From: Bacteroidales bacterium
GTDB taxonomy: Bacteria > Bacteroidota > Bacteroidia > Bacteroidales > UBA932
Assembly: GCA_017627955.1 (NCBI GenBank)
Contig: JAGAFU010000059.1
Location: 1 to 64,000, forward strand
Length of the DNA: 64,000 nt
Direction of reading: 5' to 3'
Shown: positions 40,392 through 50,235 of the stretch, in pieces
Numbering within the stretch: position 1 is the first letter of the stretch
How the letters are laid out: the number at the start of each line of letters is the position of its first letter
Made by a program: the position numbers and the translations under genes
Notes under the pieces: generated by a model
The model's database searches: none
Told to the model about the DNA's origin: nothing
Seen by the model: only the letters and a program-made list of their open reading frames with translations

Positions 40392-42188
40392 CTTGAAGGT
40401 CGCCTTGCCGTCTTTATACTTGAATTTCAGGTCTTTACCTTCCGGTTGGCAAACAATCCGGGAAGGTTTCTCAGGAAGTCTCAAACTCACCTCAATATCC
40501 TTGACCGGGTCGATGGACTCAAGGATCGGGGTATTCCTGTGATCCCCCGAGGTGTTGACAAGATGAACCTGTAATTTGCCGTTCAAAGTCCTTAGAGAGA
40601 CGTCCACATAAGGAGATGAGGCCACCTCGACCATCGGCTCCGGAAACAGTTCATTCACAAGCATATTGACCTTCGCCCTTATTCCGTCCGAGCCCTTTCC
40701 GGACTCATAGTCTCCGGCGATTTCAGTTGGAATGAATCCGATTTTACCATCCCCGAGAGCCGCGCTGAACCATTCTGATTCTTTAAGTCCGATCCCTGAA
40801 GCTTTGGAGAAGAATCCGCTCATGCCCGCCCCAACAACAAGAAGCGATCCTCCCGCTTTGACATATTCAAGAAGATCATCCCTGAAGACTTCGGAAAGGG
40901 TTTCGCACTCCGGAACCACGATCAGCGGGAAACGGCTCATGTCGGGCAGAAGGGTGGCCTCGCCGACAAGATCCACGCTGTACTGGGCCTCCAGAAGGCA
41001 ATTGAGAACTCCAGTCACCCCGCCGGTAGCGTTGGGAAACAGGGCATCGTTCCGGTGCTGGTAATCATAAGTCGAGACCAGGACCGCCACCTGAGGGACT
41101 GATACGGAGTGGTGGCAATAAGGCTGCCTTGCCCTGGCGAAAACCGCCACATCGGCCATTGACTTAAGTTTGTCGAGGTTGAGCGATCCGTCCCTGTTCT
41201 GGGTGTAATAAGCCTGGAAACCACCGCCTTGCGAGAGTGTGACCGCGGCCTCCCGGATAAGTTGGATAGAGGGTTTCTGCAGGTGCGCGCCATCCGTCAA
41301 GGCGAAACTCCAGGCCATCAGGTCCCAAGGTACTCCCTGCCAAGCGAGGTATCTGGCAGCTACCCTAGCCGAGTTGAGACTATTGGTAGAAGAATAATCA
41401 CCTGACAAGAAGTCCACCGAAGCCGAGACGGGTTCGGACATGTGGTGGGTATATGCCCAGTTGCTGCAAATCTGGAAGTCCGGGTATTCGCTCTTCACAG
41501 CCGCGATGTAATGACGAAGATACTTCTTGTACGCCTCCCTGCAGAATTGTTTCCACTCGAACCAGTGAGGTTCCTGAGGGGAACGGGGAGCATCGAAACC
41601 GGTCTCTTCCTTGAAGAGCCTGACAGCCTTCTCGCCATAATCAAGGGTGGTCGCCCAGCACTCGCCGTCAACCCACATTCCGTCAACCTTGTACTTTCCA
41701 GCAAGCTCTTTCAGCTGGGGAATGAGCAGCTTGTCAACGTATGGCCCAAATACGGATGTGATTCTGTCACTGGGATTTCCCGCCAGATCTTTCACCGCCC
41801 AGTCCGGATGGAGTTCGACGGCTCTCGCATCCCAGACACCAGAATAATGCATGTAAAGCCCGACACCCCGGTCCGCTGTCACCTTTCTCCAAACAGCGAG
41901 AGGATCAGTGACCAGCCCCGGGGCGGGATTCCCCACTTCGGTCGGATAACTCGAATAGCCTGGATGGCCTTTGCAGTCAACCTGAATATAATCCGGATGG
42001 ACCATGTCCAGAATTGTCCCGACCATCTCGGGGGTTGTGTTCGCGCCGATGTTCTTGTCCGTGGCACCAGCATGGAAATCAAAGTGGATACCAAGGAAAC
42101 TCTGGTCCCGACGGAGACGCTCCTGGCCACTTGCCGCCAAGGAGCTTAAGATTACAAAAAGGAAGAGGATTTGATGTTTGGCTTTCAT
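40350..42188 (-). CDS. Secreted putative glycoside hydrolase with GH29/GH42-like barrel
   Basis: 612 residues with a signal peptide (ILFLFVILSSLAASG). The N-terminal half is a barrel: DFHAGATDKNIGANTTPEMV, DYIQVDCKGHPGYSSYP, VGLYMHYSGVWDARAVELHPDW, KVDGMWVDGECWATTLDYG (a candidate catalytic Asp/Glu segment) and SVDFLSGDYSS. Residues ~380-500 resemble the GATase-like domain of GH42 enzymes (LIVVPECETLSEVFRDDLLEYVKAGGSLLVVGAG). The C terminus is a small beta domain. It is possibly an alpha-L-fucosidase or beta-galactosidase-like enzyme; I cannot assign the family firmly. Confidence 0.7.
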   Translation of the reverse strand: MKAKHQILFLFVILSSLAASGQERLRRDQSFLGIHFDFHAGATDKNIGANTTPEMVGTILDMVHPDYIQVDCKGHPGYSSYPTEVGNPAPGLVTDPLAVWRKVTADRGVGLYMHYSGVWDARAVELHPDWAVKDLAGNPSDRITSVFGPYVDKLLIPQLKELAGKYKVDGMWVDGECWATTLDYGEKAVRLFKEETGFDAPRSPQEPHWFEWKQFCREAYKKYLRHYIAAVKSEYPDFQICSNWAYTHHMSEPVSASVDFLSGDYSSTNSLNSARVAARYLAWQGVPWDLMAWSFALTDGAHLQKPSIQLIREAAVTLSQGGGFQAYYTQNRDGSLNLDKLKSMADVAVFARARQPYCHHSVSVPQVAVLVSTYDYQHRNDALFPNATGGVTGVLNCLLEAQYSVDLVGEATLLPDMSRFPLIVVPECETLSEVFRDDLLEYVKAGGSLLVVGAGMSGFFSKASGIGLKESEWFSAALGDGKIGFIPTEIAGDYESGKGSDGIRAKVNMLVNELFPEPMVEVASSPYVDVSLRTLNGKLQVHLVNTSGDHRNTPILESIDPVKDIEVSLRLPEKPSRIVCQPEGKDLKFKYKDGKATFKLPSLEIYDIIEVE

Positions 42189-42195
42189 GATAAAA

Positions 42196-42203
42196 CAAAG
42201 ATA
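42196..42203 (-). promoter_or_regulatory. -7 box of the glycosidase gene, nearly leaderless
   Basis: TATCTTTG on the minus strand ends 7 nt before the ATG at 42188, so the transcript would have little or no 5' leader. Exact match to TAnnTTTG. Confidence 0.45.
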
Positions 42204-42225
42204 ACGATAATTGAGGAATAATGAT

Positions 42226-42233
42226 TATCTTTG
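42226..42233 (+). promoter_or_regulatory. -7 promoter box of the enolase gene
   Basis: TATCTTTG on the plus strand, 47 nt before the enolase ATG. It is divergent from the glycosidase promoter 23 nt away. Confidence 0.6.
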
Positions 42234-42277
42234 TCTTCTGGTTTGAAATGAGATATTTATAATCCAATATTCATTAA

Positions 42278-43588
<1,311 letters not shown>

Positions 43589-43606
43589 ATCCCTCCAGGG
43601 AATATG

Positions 43607-43643
43607 AAAGAGCGGCGGCCCAGACGGGTCGCCGCTCTCTTTT
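43607..43643. terminator. Bidirectional terminator between eno and aspA
   Basis: Stem AGAGCGGCG / CGCCGCTCT (43609-43617 and 43630-43638) followed by CTTTTAT on the plus strand, and CTTTC on the minus strand. It serves the convergent eno and aspA genes. Confidence 0.8.
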
Positions 43644-43658
43644 ATATTCAACCTCTGA

Positions 43659-45050
43659 TTAACCTATCATGTTCTCAGGATCAAGGGCCTTGTCAAGGGC
43701 TTCCTTGGTCATAATGCCCTGCTCAAGGACGATGTCGTAGACGGAGCGGTTGGTCTCAAGAGCCTCCTTGGCGATCTTCGTGCTGGCCTTGTAACCGATG
43801 ATCGGGTTGAGGGCGGTGACGATTCCGATGCTGTTCTTGACCATGTCGTAGCAACGCTCTTTGTTGACAGTGATGCCTTCAACACATTCTTTACGGAGTG
43901 TGTTCATGGCGTTGGTCAACCAAGTGATGCTCTCCATAATCGACTCCGCGATAACAGGTTCCATCACATTGAGCTGGAGCTGTCCGGCCTCAGCGGCGAA
44001 GGAAACGGTCGTGTCGTTGCCTATTACCTTGAAGCAGACCTGGTTCGTGACCTCGGGGATAACCGGGTTGACTTTGCCGGGCATGATAGAAGATCCGGGA
44101 GCCTTGGGTGGAAGATTGATCTCACCAAGACCACAACGGGGACCGGAGGCCATCAAACGAAGGTCATTGCATATTTTTGAAAGCTTCACCGCCAGCCTCT
44201 TAAGCGCTCCTGAATAGCTCACATAAGCGCCCGTGTCAGGAGTGGCCTCAACGAGATCAGGAGCCGCGATGAACTTCTCGCCGGTGAGTTCAGTAAGGTT
44301 AGCGGCGCAAAGGGTAGCGAAACCAGGCTTAGCGTTAAGGCCGGTCCCGATTGCCGTGCCGCCCATATTGATCTCGTAGAGAAGGTTCACATTCCTCTCA
44401 AGATTAGCGACTTCCTCCTCAAGATTGGTGGCGTATGCGTGGAACTCCTGACCAGAGGTCATAGGAACGGCGTCTTGAAGCTGGGTACGGCCCATCTTGA
44501 TGACATCCTTGAATTCTTCTCCTTTGGCTCTGAAAGCCTCGATAAGCTCCTTCAAGCTCTTCTCAAGCTTGCGGTTCATCCTGATGAAAGCATAACGGAA
44601 GGCTGAAGGGTAAGCGTCATTGGTGGACTGCGCGCAGTTCACATGATCATTCGGGGAGCAATACTTGTACTCACCTTTCTCGTGCCCCATGATCTCAAGA
44701 GCCCTGTTGGCGATCACCTCATTGGCGTTCATATTGACAGAAGTGCCGGCTCCTCCCTGCATCATGTCGACCGGGAACTGGTCGTGGAACTTGCCGTCAA
44801 TGATTTCTTTGCTGGCTTCCATTATGGCATCGGCAATTACCGGATCAAGAGCTCCGAGCTCTTTATTGGTCTTTGCCGCGGCATATTTGATACATGCCAT
44901 AGCTATCACATAATCAGGATAGTGGCACATTCTGGTCGTGGAGATCTTGTAATTGTTCAATGCCCTCTGGGTCTGAACACCATAATACGCGCTTGCGGGA
45001 ACCTTAAGTTCTCCAAGCAAATCGGATTCAATCCTGAACTTCTCGCTCAT
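43659..45050 (-). CDS. aspA: Aspartate ammonia-lyase
   Basis: 463 residues from MSEKFRIESDLLGELKVPASAYYGVQTQRA. An upstream in-frame ATG at 45116 is rejected because the -7 box lies at 45086-45093. Interconverts aspartate and fumarate plus ammonia. The family signature GSSIMPGKVNPVIPE (flexible loop with the catalytic Ser) and QVCFKVIGNDTTVSFAAEAGQLQLN favour aspartase over fumarase C. HVNCAQSTNDAYPSAF and GRTQLQDAVPMTSGQEF are also present. It feeds fumarate to anaerobic respiration or supplies aspartate. Confidence 0.93.
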   Translation of the reverse strand: MSEKFRIESDLLGELKVPASAYYGVQTQRALNNYKISTTRMCHYPDYVIAMACIKYAAAKTNKELGALDPVIADAIMEASKEIIDGKFHDQFPVDMMQGGAGTSVNMNANEVIANRALEIMGHEKGEYKYCSPNDHVNCAQSTNDAYPSAFRYAFIRMNRKLEKSLKELIEAFRAKGEEFKDVIKMGRTQLQDAVPMTSGQEFHAYATNLEEEVANLERNVNLLYEINMGGTAIGTGLNAKPGFATLCAANLTELTGEKFIAAPDLVEATPDTGAYVSYSGALKRLAVKLSKICNDLRLMASGPRCGLGEINLPPKAPGSSIMPGKVNPVIPEVTNQVCFKVIGNDTTVSFAAEAGQLQLNVMEPVIAESIMESITWLTNAMNTLRKECVEGITVNKERCYDMVKNSIGIVTALNPIIGYKASTKIAKEALETNRSVYDIVLEQGIMTKEALDKALDPENMIG

Positions 45051-45085
45051 ATCTATAAGTATATTAAAAAACGTATTAAATCGCA

Positions 45086-45093
45086 CAAATATA
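45086..45093 (-). promoter_or_regulatory. Promoter -7 box of aspA
   Basis: TATATTTG on the minus strand, 35 nt before the ATG at 45050; decides the start by lying inside the longer open frame. Confidence 0.6.
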
Positions 45094-45105
45094 GTAATTA
45101 TATCA

Positions 45106-45138
45106 GAAAGCGCCAACCATCACGGCTGGCGCTTCCCT
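45106..45138 (-). terminator. Hairpin after secDF
   Basis: A 13-bp stem with one mismatch and one wobble pair, GGAAGCGCCAGCC / GGTTGGCGCTTTC on the minus strand, around a 5-nt loop. It lies about 55 nt after the secDF stop and just upstream of the aspA promoter. The T run is poor, so termination strength is uncertain. Confidence 0.6.
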
Positions 45139-45190
45139 AATGCAAAATTTTCAAATATTAGGATTTAAATATAGTAACCTAAGTTTAGGT

Positions 45191-48100
45191 TTACTTCTTA
45201 ATAGCCTTCTTCGCACCCTTGGCAGGCTCGGCGATCGCACGCTTCTTGTTACGAGCGACTGTAGCATCGTACATCACCGGAGTACCGATGAAGATGGAAG
45301 CGTAAGTACCGATGAGGATACCGAGGATGAGGGCGACCGCGAGACCCCTGATGGACTCACCACCCCAGATCGCGATAGCGAGCATGGTGACGAGGGTCGA
45401 GACAGAGGTGTTGACCGTACGGGTCAGAGTCGCGTTAAGAGCAAGGTTGGTGTTCTCCTTGATGTCGGTATTCGGGTGCAGAGTCCTGTACTCGCGGATA
45501 CGGTCAAAGATAACCACGTTATCATTGATAGCGTATCCGATGATCGTCAGGATAGCCGCAATGAACGTCTGGTCAACATCCAGGTTGAACGGCAGGATGC
45601 CGGAGAACAAGGAGAAGAAACCGATGACGATGATGGCGGTGTGGGCCAGTGAGACGACACCACCAAGACCCCATGTCCAGCCCTTGAAACGGAACGCGAT
45701 GTAAGCGAATATCACGAAGAGGGCAAGGATCACGGCGATCACCGCATCCCTCTTGATGTCATTGGCGATAGTAGGACCGACCTTGTCAGATGAGATAATA
45801 CCATTGGCATTGCCAAGAGTTGACTTGAACTCGTCAATAGTAAGCTTCTCAGCGAAGAACGGAGCAAGAGCGTTGTAGAGCTTGCTCTCAACCTCGGCGT
45901 CAACCTCGGAAGACTCCTCATTGTTCTTGTACTGGGTCGTGATCTTCATCTGGCTCTCACCTCCGAACTGCTTGACCTCAACAGCACCGTCGAACTCGGC
46001 GATAGCGGCCTGGCGGATCTCCTCAGCGGTAACGGGCTTGTCGAAACGGACGACATAGGTACGGCCACCGGTGAAGTCAACACCATAGGTGAAGCCCTTG
46101 GTGAAGATCGACACGAGGGAGATGAGGATCAGGATGCCGGAGACGATATAGGAAACCTTGCGGGCTCTGATGAAATCGAAGTGGGTGTTCTTGAGGAAAT
46201 TCTTTGTCAGGCTGTTCTCGAACGTGATGTTCTTTCCCTTCTTGATACGGTCGTCGAAGATCAGACGGGTAATGAAGATGGAAGTGAGAACAGAGGTGAT
46301 GATACCGATGATGAGCGTGGTGGCGAAGCCCTGGACAGGACCGGAACCGAAGATGAAGAGGACGATACCGGTGAGGAGGGTTGTGACCTGACCGTCGATA
46401 ATGGCGGAATAAGCGTTCTTGTAACCGTCGGCGACAGCCTTGCTCAAGCCCTTGCCGGCGGCAAGTTCCTCCTTGATACGTTCATATATAATAACGTTGG
46501 CATCAACAGCCATACCCATAGTCAACACGAGACCGGCGATACCAGGCAATGTCAGGACAGCTCCGAATGATACGAGCACTCCGAAGAGCAGCAGGACGTT
46601 GCAGAGAAGCGCGATGTCGGCGGCGACTCCGGCTCCCTGATAGAAGAATATCATGTAAAGGAGAACCAGGAGGAAGGCAATCAGGAAGGAAATCATACCG
46701 GCCCTGATTGACTTGGCACCGAGGGAAGGTCCGACAACCTGCTCCTGGATGATGGTGGCGGGAGCGGGAAGCTTACCGGACTTGAGGACGTTCACAAGGT
46801 CAGTGGCCTCTTCCGGAGTGAAATTACCGGTGATGGAGGACTGGCCGCCAGTGATGGCGCTGTTGACATTAGGATAAGAATACACCATGCCGTCGAGGAC
46901 GATGGCGATCTGCCTTCCGACATTGTCGCCGGTCATGCGGGCCCAGATGTTGGCGCCCTCGGCATTCATGCTCATCGAGACAGAAGGCTCACCGTTGGTG
47001 CCGTGATCGTAAACGACACGGGCGTCGGTGACGACACCACCGTCAAGCTTGGCCTTGCCGTTGCGGGCGGTGGACTTGATGGCGACAAGCTCGAAGATGT
47101 TGTCGGAATCGAACATCTCTGAAGGCTTGACTGACCACATCGGTATGAACTCGGCCGGGAATATCTCGGCGATCTGAGGCATAGCGAGGTACCTGTTGAC
47201 CTTGGCGGTGTCAACGCCTGTGGCGAAACCGATGCAGGCGTTACCGGTGTATTGTGAAGGGGTCAATATTGAGAACAGGGGGTTCTGCTTATTGTAGGCA
47301 TCAAGATCAGCGTCCACATTCTGGTTCTGGGCGATCTCGGCATCGACGATGGAACCCTCTCCCTCAGCCTTGGGCTCAACCTCGGCGGCCTCGGTAGCGG
47401 CGGGCTCATCATTCGAGAGGATCTCAGCGAGCTTGGCGTTAGCCTCGGCCAGATAACCGGAGATCTCCTGGTTGGTGAAAGTCTCCCAGAACTCGAGGGA
47501 AGCGGTACCCTGGAGGAGTTTCCTGACACGCTCGGGCTCCTTGACACCAGGGAGCTCGACGAGGATACGGCCGCTGTTTCCGATCTTCTGGATGGAAGGC
47601 TGAGTCACACCGAAACGGTCGATACGGTTCCTCAAAACATTGAAGGAGTTCGAGACGGCGCTCTCGGCCTCACCACGGATCACCGTAAGCACCTCAGCGT
47701 CAGTCGATTCGGGTTTAACCTTGTCCTTCATCTCGAAAGTACCGAAGATCTGGGCGAGCCTCTGGCCTCCGGAGACCTCTTTCCAAGCGTTACCGAAGAG
47801 AGTTATGTAGTCCTCTCTTGAGTTGACGCTTCTTTCCTTGGCAAGCGCGAGGGCCTTCTGGAAAGCGGGATTGGGGTTATCACCAGAAAGAGCCTTGACA
47901 AGATCCTGCAACTGGACCTGGAGCATGACGTTCATACCTCCCTTAAGGTCCAAACCGAGGTTGATTTCCTTGGCCTTGCAGTCCTTGTAGGTGTTCCAGA
48001 GATAGACCTTCTTCGAAGAGACAGAATCAATGTAGACCCTGTTCTGGTCCTTCCTGATGGAATCGAGATAATAAGCCTGGTCCTCAGTGGAAACCTTGGC

Positions 48101-48256
48101 GAATGAAGCGGAATTCATGGCTGCGGTAGCCGCGTTCTCGGCAAATTTGTCAGCCTTTCTTTCCTGGATGGTCGTCACCGCGGTGAAAGAGAGCTGCCAG
48201 ATCGAAGCGATGGCAAGCAATATGGCGACGAGCCTTATCCAACCTTTACTTTGCAT
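45191..48256 (-). CDS. secDF: Fused protein translocase subunit SecDF
   Basis: 1021 residues. SecD (about 1-680) has a first membrane helix, a periplasmic P1 domain with GVTQPSIQKIGNSGRILVELPGVKEPERVRKLL, and NINSAITGG-type elements, then helices with GMAVDANVIIYERIKEELAAGK. SecF (about 690-1021) starts near TKNFLKNTHFDFIRARK and has GVDFTGGRTYVVRFD and YAINDNVVIFDRIRE. It uses the proton-motive force to pull proteins across the inner membrane. An acidic insert (~295-335, Glu/Ala-rich) lies in the SecD periplasmic part. The C terminus is basic. SecDF fusion is normal in Bacteroidota. Confidence 0.97.
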   Translation of the reverse strand: MQSKGWIRLVAILLAIASIWQLSFTAVTTIQERKADKFAENAATAAMNSASFAKVSTEDQAYYLDSIRKDQNRVYIDSVSSKKVYLWNTYKDCKAKEINLGLDLKGGMNVMLQVQLQDLVKALSGDNPNPAFQKALALAKERSVNSREDYITLFGNAWKEVSGGQRLAQIFGTFEMKDKVKPESTDAEVLTVIRGEAESAVSNSFNVLRNRIDRFGVTQPSIQKIGNSGRILVELPGVKEPERVRKLLQGTASLEFWETFTNQEISGYLAEANAKLAEILSNDEPAATEAAEVEPKAEGEGSIVDAEIAQNQNVDADLDAYNKQNPLFSILTPSQYTGNACIGFATGVDTAKVNRYLAMPQIAEIFPAEFIPMWSVKPSEMFDSDNIFELVAIKSTARNGKAKLDGGVVTDARVVYDHGTNGEPSVSMSMNAEGANIWARMTGDNVGRQIAIVLDGMVYSYPNVNSAITGGQSSITGNFTPEEATDLVNVLKSGKLPAPATIIQEQVVGPSLGAKSIRAGMISFLIAFLLVLLYMIFFYQGAGVAADIALLCNVLLLFGVLVSFGAVLTLPGIAGLVLTMGMAVDANVIIYERIKEELAAGKGLSKAVADGYKNAYSAIIDGQVTTLLTGIVLFIFGSGPVQGFATTLIIGIITSVLTSIFITRLIFDDRIKKGKNITFENSLTKNFLKNTHFDFIRARKVSYIVSGILILISLVSIFTKGFTYGVDFTGGRTYVVRFDKPVTAEEIRQAAIAEFDGAVEVKQFGGESQMKITTQYKNNEESSEVDAEVESKLYNALAPFFAEKLTIDEFKSTLGNANGIISSDKVGPTIANDIKRDAVIAVILALFVIFAYIAFRFKGWTWGLGGVVSLAHTAIIVIGFFSLFSGILPFNLDVDQTFIAAILTIIGYAINDNVVIFDRIREYRTLHPNTDIKENTNLALNATLTRTVNTSVSTLVTMLAIAIWGGESIRGLAVALILGILIGTYASIFIGTPVMYDATVARNKKRAIAEPAKGAKKAIKK

Positions 48257-48311
48257 AATGTTTTAGTTTATATTTTTATTGTTTTCACTTTCGCGCATAA
48301 AAATAAGGGTA

Positions 48312-48319
48312 CAAATTTA
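48312..48319 (-). promoter_or_regulatory. Promoter -7 box of secDF
   Basis: TAAATTTG on the minus strand, 55 nt upstream of the secDF ATG; matches TAnnTTTG. Confidence 0.5.
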
Positions 48320-48360
48320 GCATTTTTTTCTTAGAAAGAAATTATCTGCCAAGTATTTCT

Positions 48361-48368
48361 TATTTTTG
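48361..48368 (+). promoter_or_regulatory. Promoter -7 box of the PD40/SPOR gene
   Basis: TATTTTTG, 28 nt before the ATG at 48397, divergent from the secDF promoter. Confidence 0.5.
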
Positions 48369-48396
48369 CGGGAACATTGACTCCGATATTTCCGGA

Positions 48397-50235
48397 ATGA
48401 AAAAGATAACACTAAGCATTCTCATATTACCGCTGGCGCTAGCTCTCCTTAGTCAGGCAGCCTCCGCCCAGGTCTCAATTGATCGTCTGATCGCCAAAGC
48501 CGACTCCGCCAGGATGGCGTATGATTTCATCTCAGCCGAAGAGTTCTGCCGCCAGGCGGTGGAGATGGACTCGACCGCTATTCCCAAAGTGGAAGACTTG
48601 TTGATCATGAGCCGCAACGGCCAACAGATGATGGAGTTCTGCAGCCGGCCCGTGGTGGTGGCCAGCAAGGTTATGCCACTCAAGGACTTTCTGCTCTACT
48701 ATCCCCTCCCCGACAAAAGCTGGAGACAGTCTCCAAACCAACTGGACGCCTCTGAGGGAGAAGGTTTGACGCAAGCTGTATATTTCCCGGAAGGAGCAGG
48801 AGAAATCTATTATTCCGCTCCGGACGAGGAAGGGATACGCAACATCTACAAGACAACCTTCGCCGACACTGTCTGGACCGCCCCCACCCTTATCAACGAG
48901 CAGCTTACCAGTTCCTCCGATGAGATCTATCCGATGCTTTCTCCCGACGGGGAATCGCTGTACTTCGCCTCAAAGGGCCTCTACGGGATGGGAGGCTACG
49001 ACCTCTACGTATCGAAATGGAATCCGGAGACAGGAGACTGGGATGTCCCTGTCAACATGGGGTTCCCATATTCCTCTCCATACGACGATTTCCTGTTCAT
49101 CAACACCGAGGACGGCAAATATTCCATCTTCGCTTCCAACCGCGACTGCGGGAAGGATAGCGTGCGCGTGTATGTCATTGAATATGACGGGATGCCCGTG
49201 AGGGAGGCGATCATGGATGTCAAGGAGCTCAAGGAGCTGGCGGCTCTGTTCCCGGCCAATGACCCCTCGAGAATGTCCGCTGACCAGCCTTCAGTAGCGG
49301 ACGACAATCTTGGCGAAGAGGCGAAGCGCTATATGATGAAAATGAAGGAGGTGCGCTCCCTGAGGGATTCCGTCTCCAGATTCAGCAAAGGGATTGAGGC
49401 GCTAAGGGCGGAGTACCCTTCCGCCTCGGCCGGGCGAAAGGAAGAATTGTCCGCCGAGATCATCAGTAAGGAGCAAACGCTTCCGGCCCTGAACGAATCT
49501 CTCCAGAAGGCTGTCCGGGAGTTACAGTCCCTTGAGATGGAATTCCTTGAGAACGGCATAGTGCTGGACATGGGCAAGCTTCAGGAGAAGGCTGACAATG
49601 AGATTTCAAGCTCCGTCAAGGGATATTCATTCTCCCGTCATTCCTACGGACCGGCCCCGGACCTCAAGATGCTTGAGCCAGAGCGTAAATTCGACTATTC
49701 GTTCATGATCCTTCCCGAGGGAAGGTTCGCCGAGGACAATACCCTGCCGGAAGGCATCGTGTACCAGATCCAGATGTTCACCCAATCAAGGAAGGCCACC
49801 GTGGCAGACATCAAGGGCCTGAGCCCTGTCTTCGAGAAAGCCTCCGGAAGCCGTTACATTTGTTCCGTCGGGCTGTTCAGGACCTACGCCGATGCTCTTT
49901 CCAACCTCAACAAGGTCAAGAAGTTGGGATTCAGGACGGCCGAGATCAGGGCCTACAAGGATGGCGAAGCAATAGGGGTCAACGCCGCCAGGAAGCTTGA
50001 GTCGGAGCGCCTGTACACCGTGGTCTTCTACCCGGAAAACGGCCAATCCCTGCCTGACGGTGCGATGGACGCGATCCGGGAGACAGGGATGGATGTGGCC
50101 AAGAGCGTGGAGAACGGCTCCGTCGTGTTCAAGATCGGCCCGTTCCACGACAAGACCGAAGCCGAGGGACTCGTCAGCGCATTGAAGTCCCTCGGATCCG
50201 GAGATTGCTCGCTAACGCTTTCTGGGAGCGAATGA
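48397..50235 (+). CDS. Secreted PD40 beta-propeller protein with C-terminal SPOR-like repeats
   Basis: 612 residues with a signal peptide (LILPLALALLSQAASA). The N-terminal part begins with a helical segment, then WD40-like PD40 blades: SSSDEIYPMLSPDGESLYFASKGLYGMGGYDLYVSKWN and YDDFLFINTEDGKYSIFASNRDCGKDSVRVYVIE. A coiled-coil-like region (~310-400) follows. The C terminus has SPOR-like segments (YQIQMFTQSRKATVADIKGL, VGLFRTYADALSNLNKVKKLGF, FKIGPFHDKTEAEGLVSALKSL). SPOR domains bind denuded peptidoglycan, so it probably works at the cell wall or outer membrane. The 3' end overlaps a convergent gene by 24 nt. Confidence 0.75.
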   Translation: MKKITLSILILPLALALLSQAASAQVSIDRLIAKADSARMAYDFISAEEFCRQAVEMDSTAIPKVEDLLIMSRNGQQMMEFCSRPVVVASKVMPLKDFLLYYPLPDKSWRQSPNQLDASEGEGLTQAVYFPEGAGEIYYSAPDEEGIRNIYKTTFADTVWTAPTLINEQLTSSSDEIYPMLSPDGESLYFASKGLYGMGGYDLYVSKWNPETGDWDVPVNMGFPYSSPYDDFLFINTEDGKYSIFASNRDCGKDSVRVYVIEYDGMPVREAIMDVKELKELAALFPANDPSRMSADQPSVADDNLGEEAKRYMMKMKEVRSLRDSVSRFSKGIEALRAEYPSASAGRKEELSAEIISKEQTLPALNESLQKAVRELQSLEMEFLENGIVLDMGKLQEKADNEISSSVKGYSFSRHSYGPAPDLKMLEPERKFDYSFMILPEGRFAEDNTLPEGIVYQIQMFTQSRKATVADIKGLSPVFEKASGSRYICSVGLFRTYADALSNLNKVKKLGFRTAEIRAYKDGEAIGVNAARKLESERLYTVVFYPENGQSLPDGAMDAIRETGMDVAKSVENGSVVFKIGPFHDKTEAEGLVSALKSLGSGDCSLTLSGSE

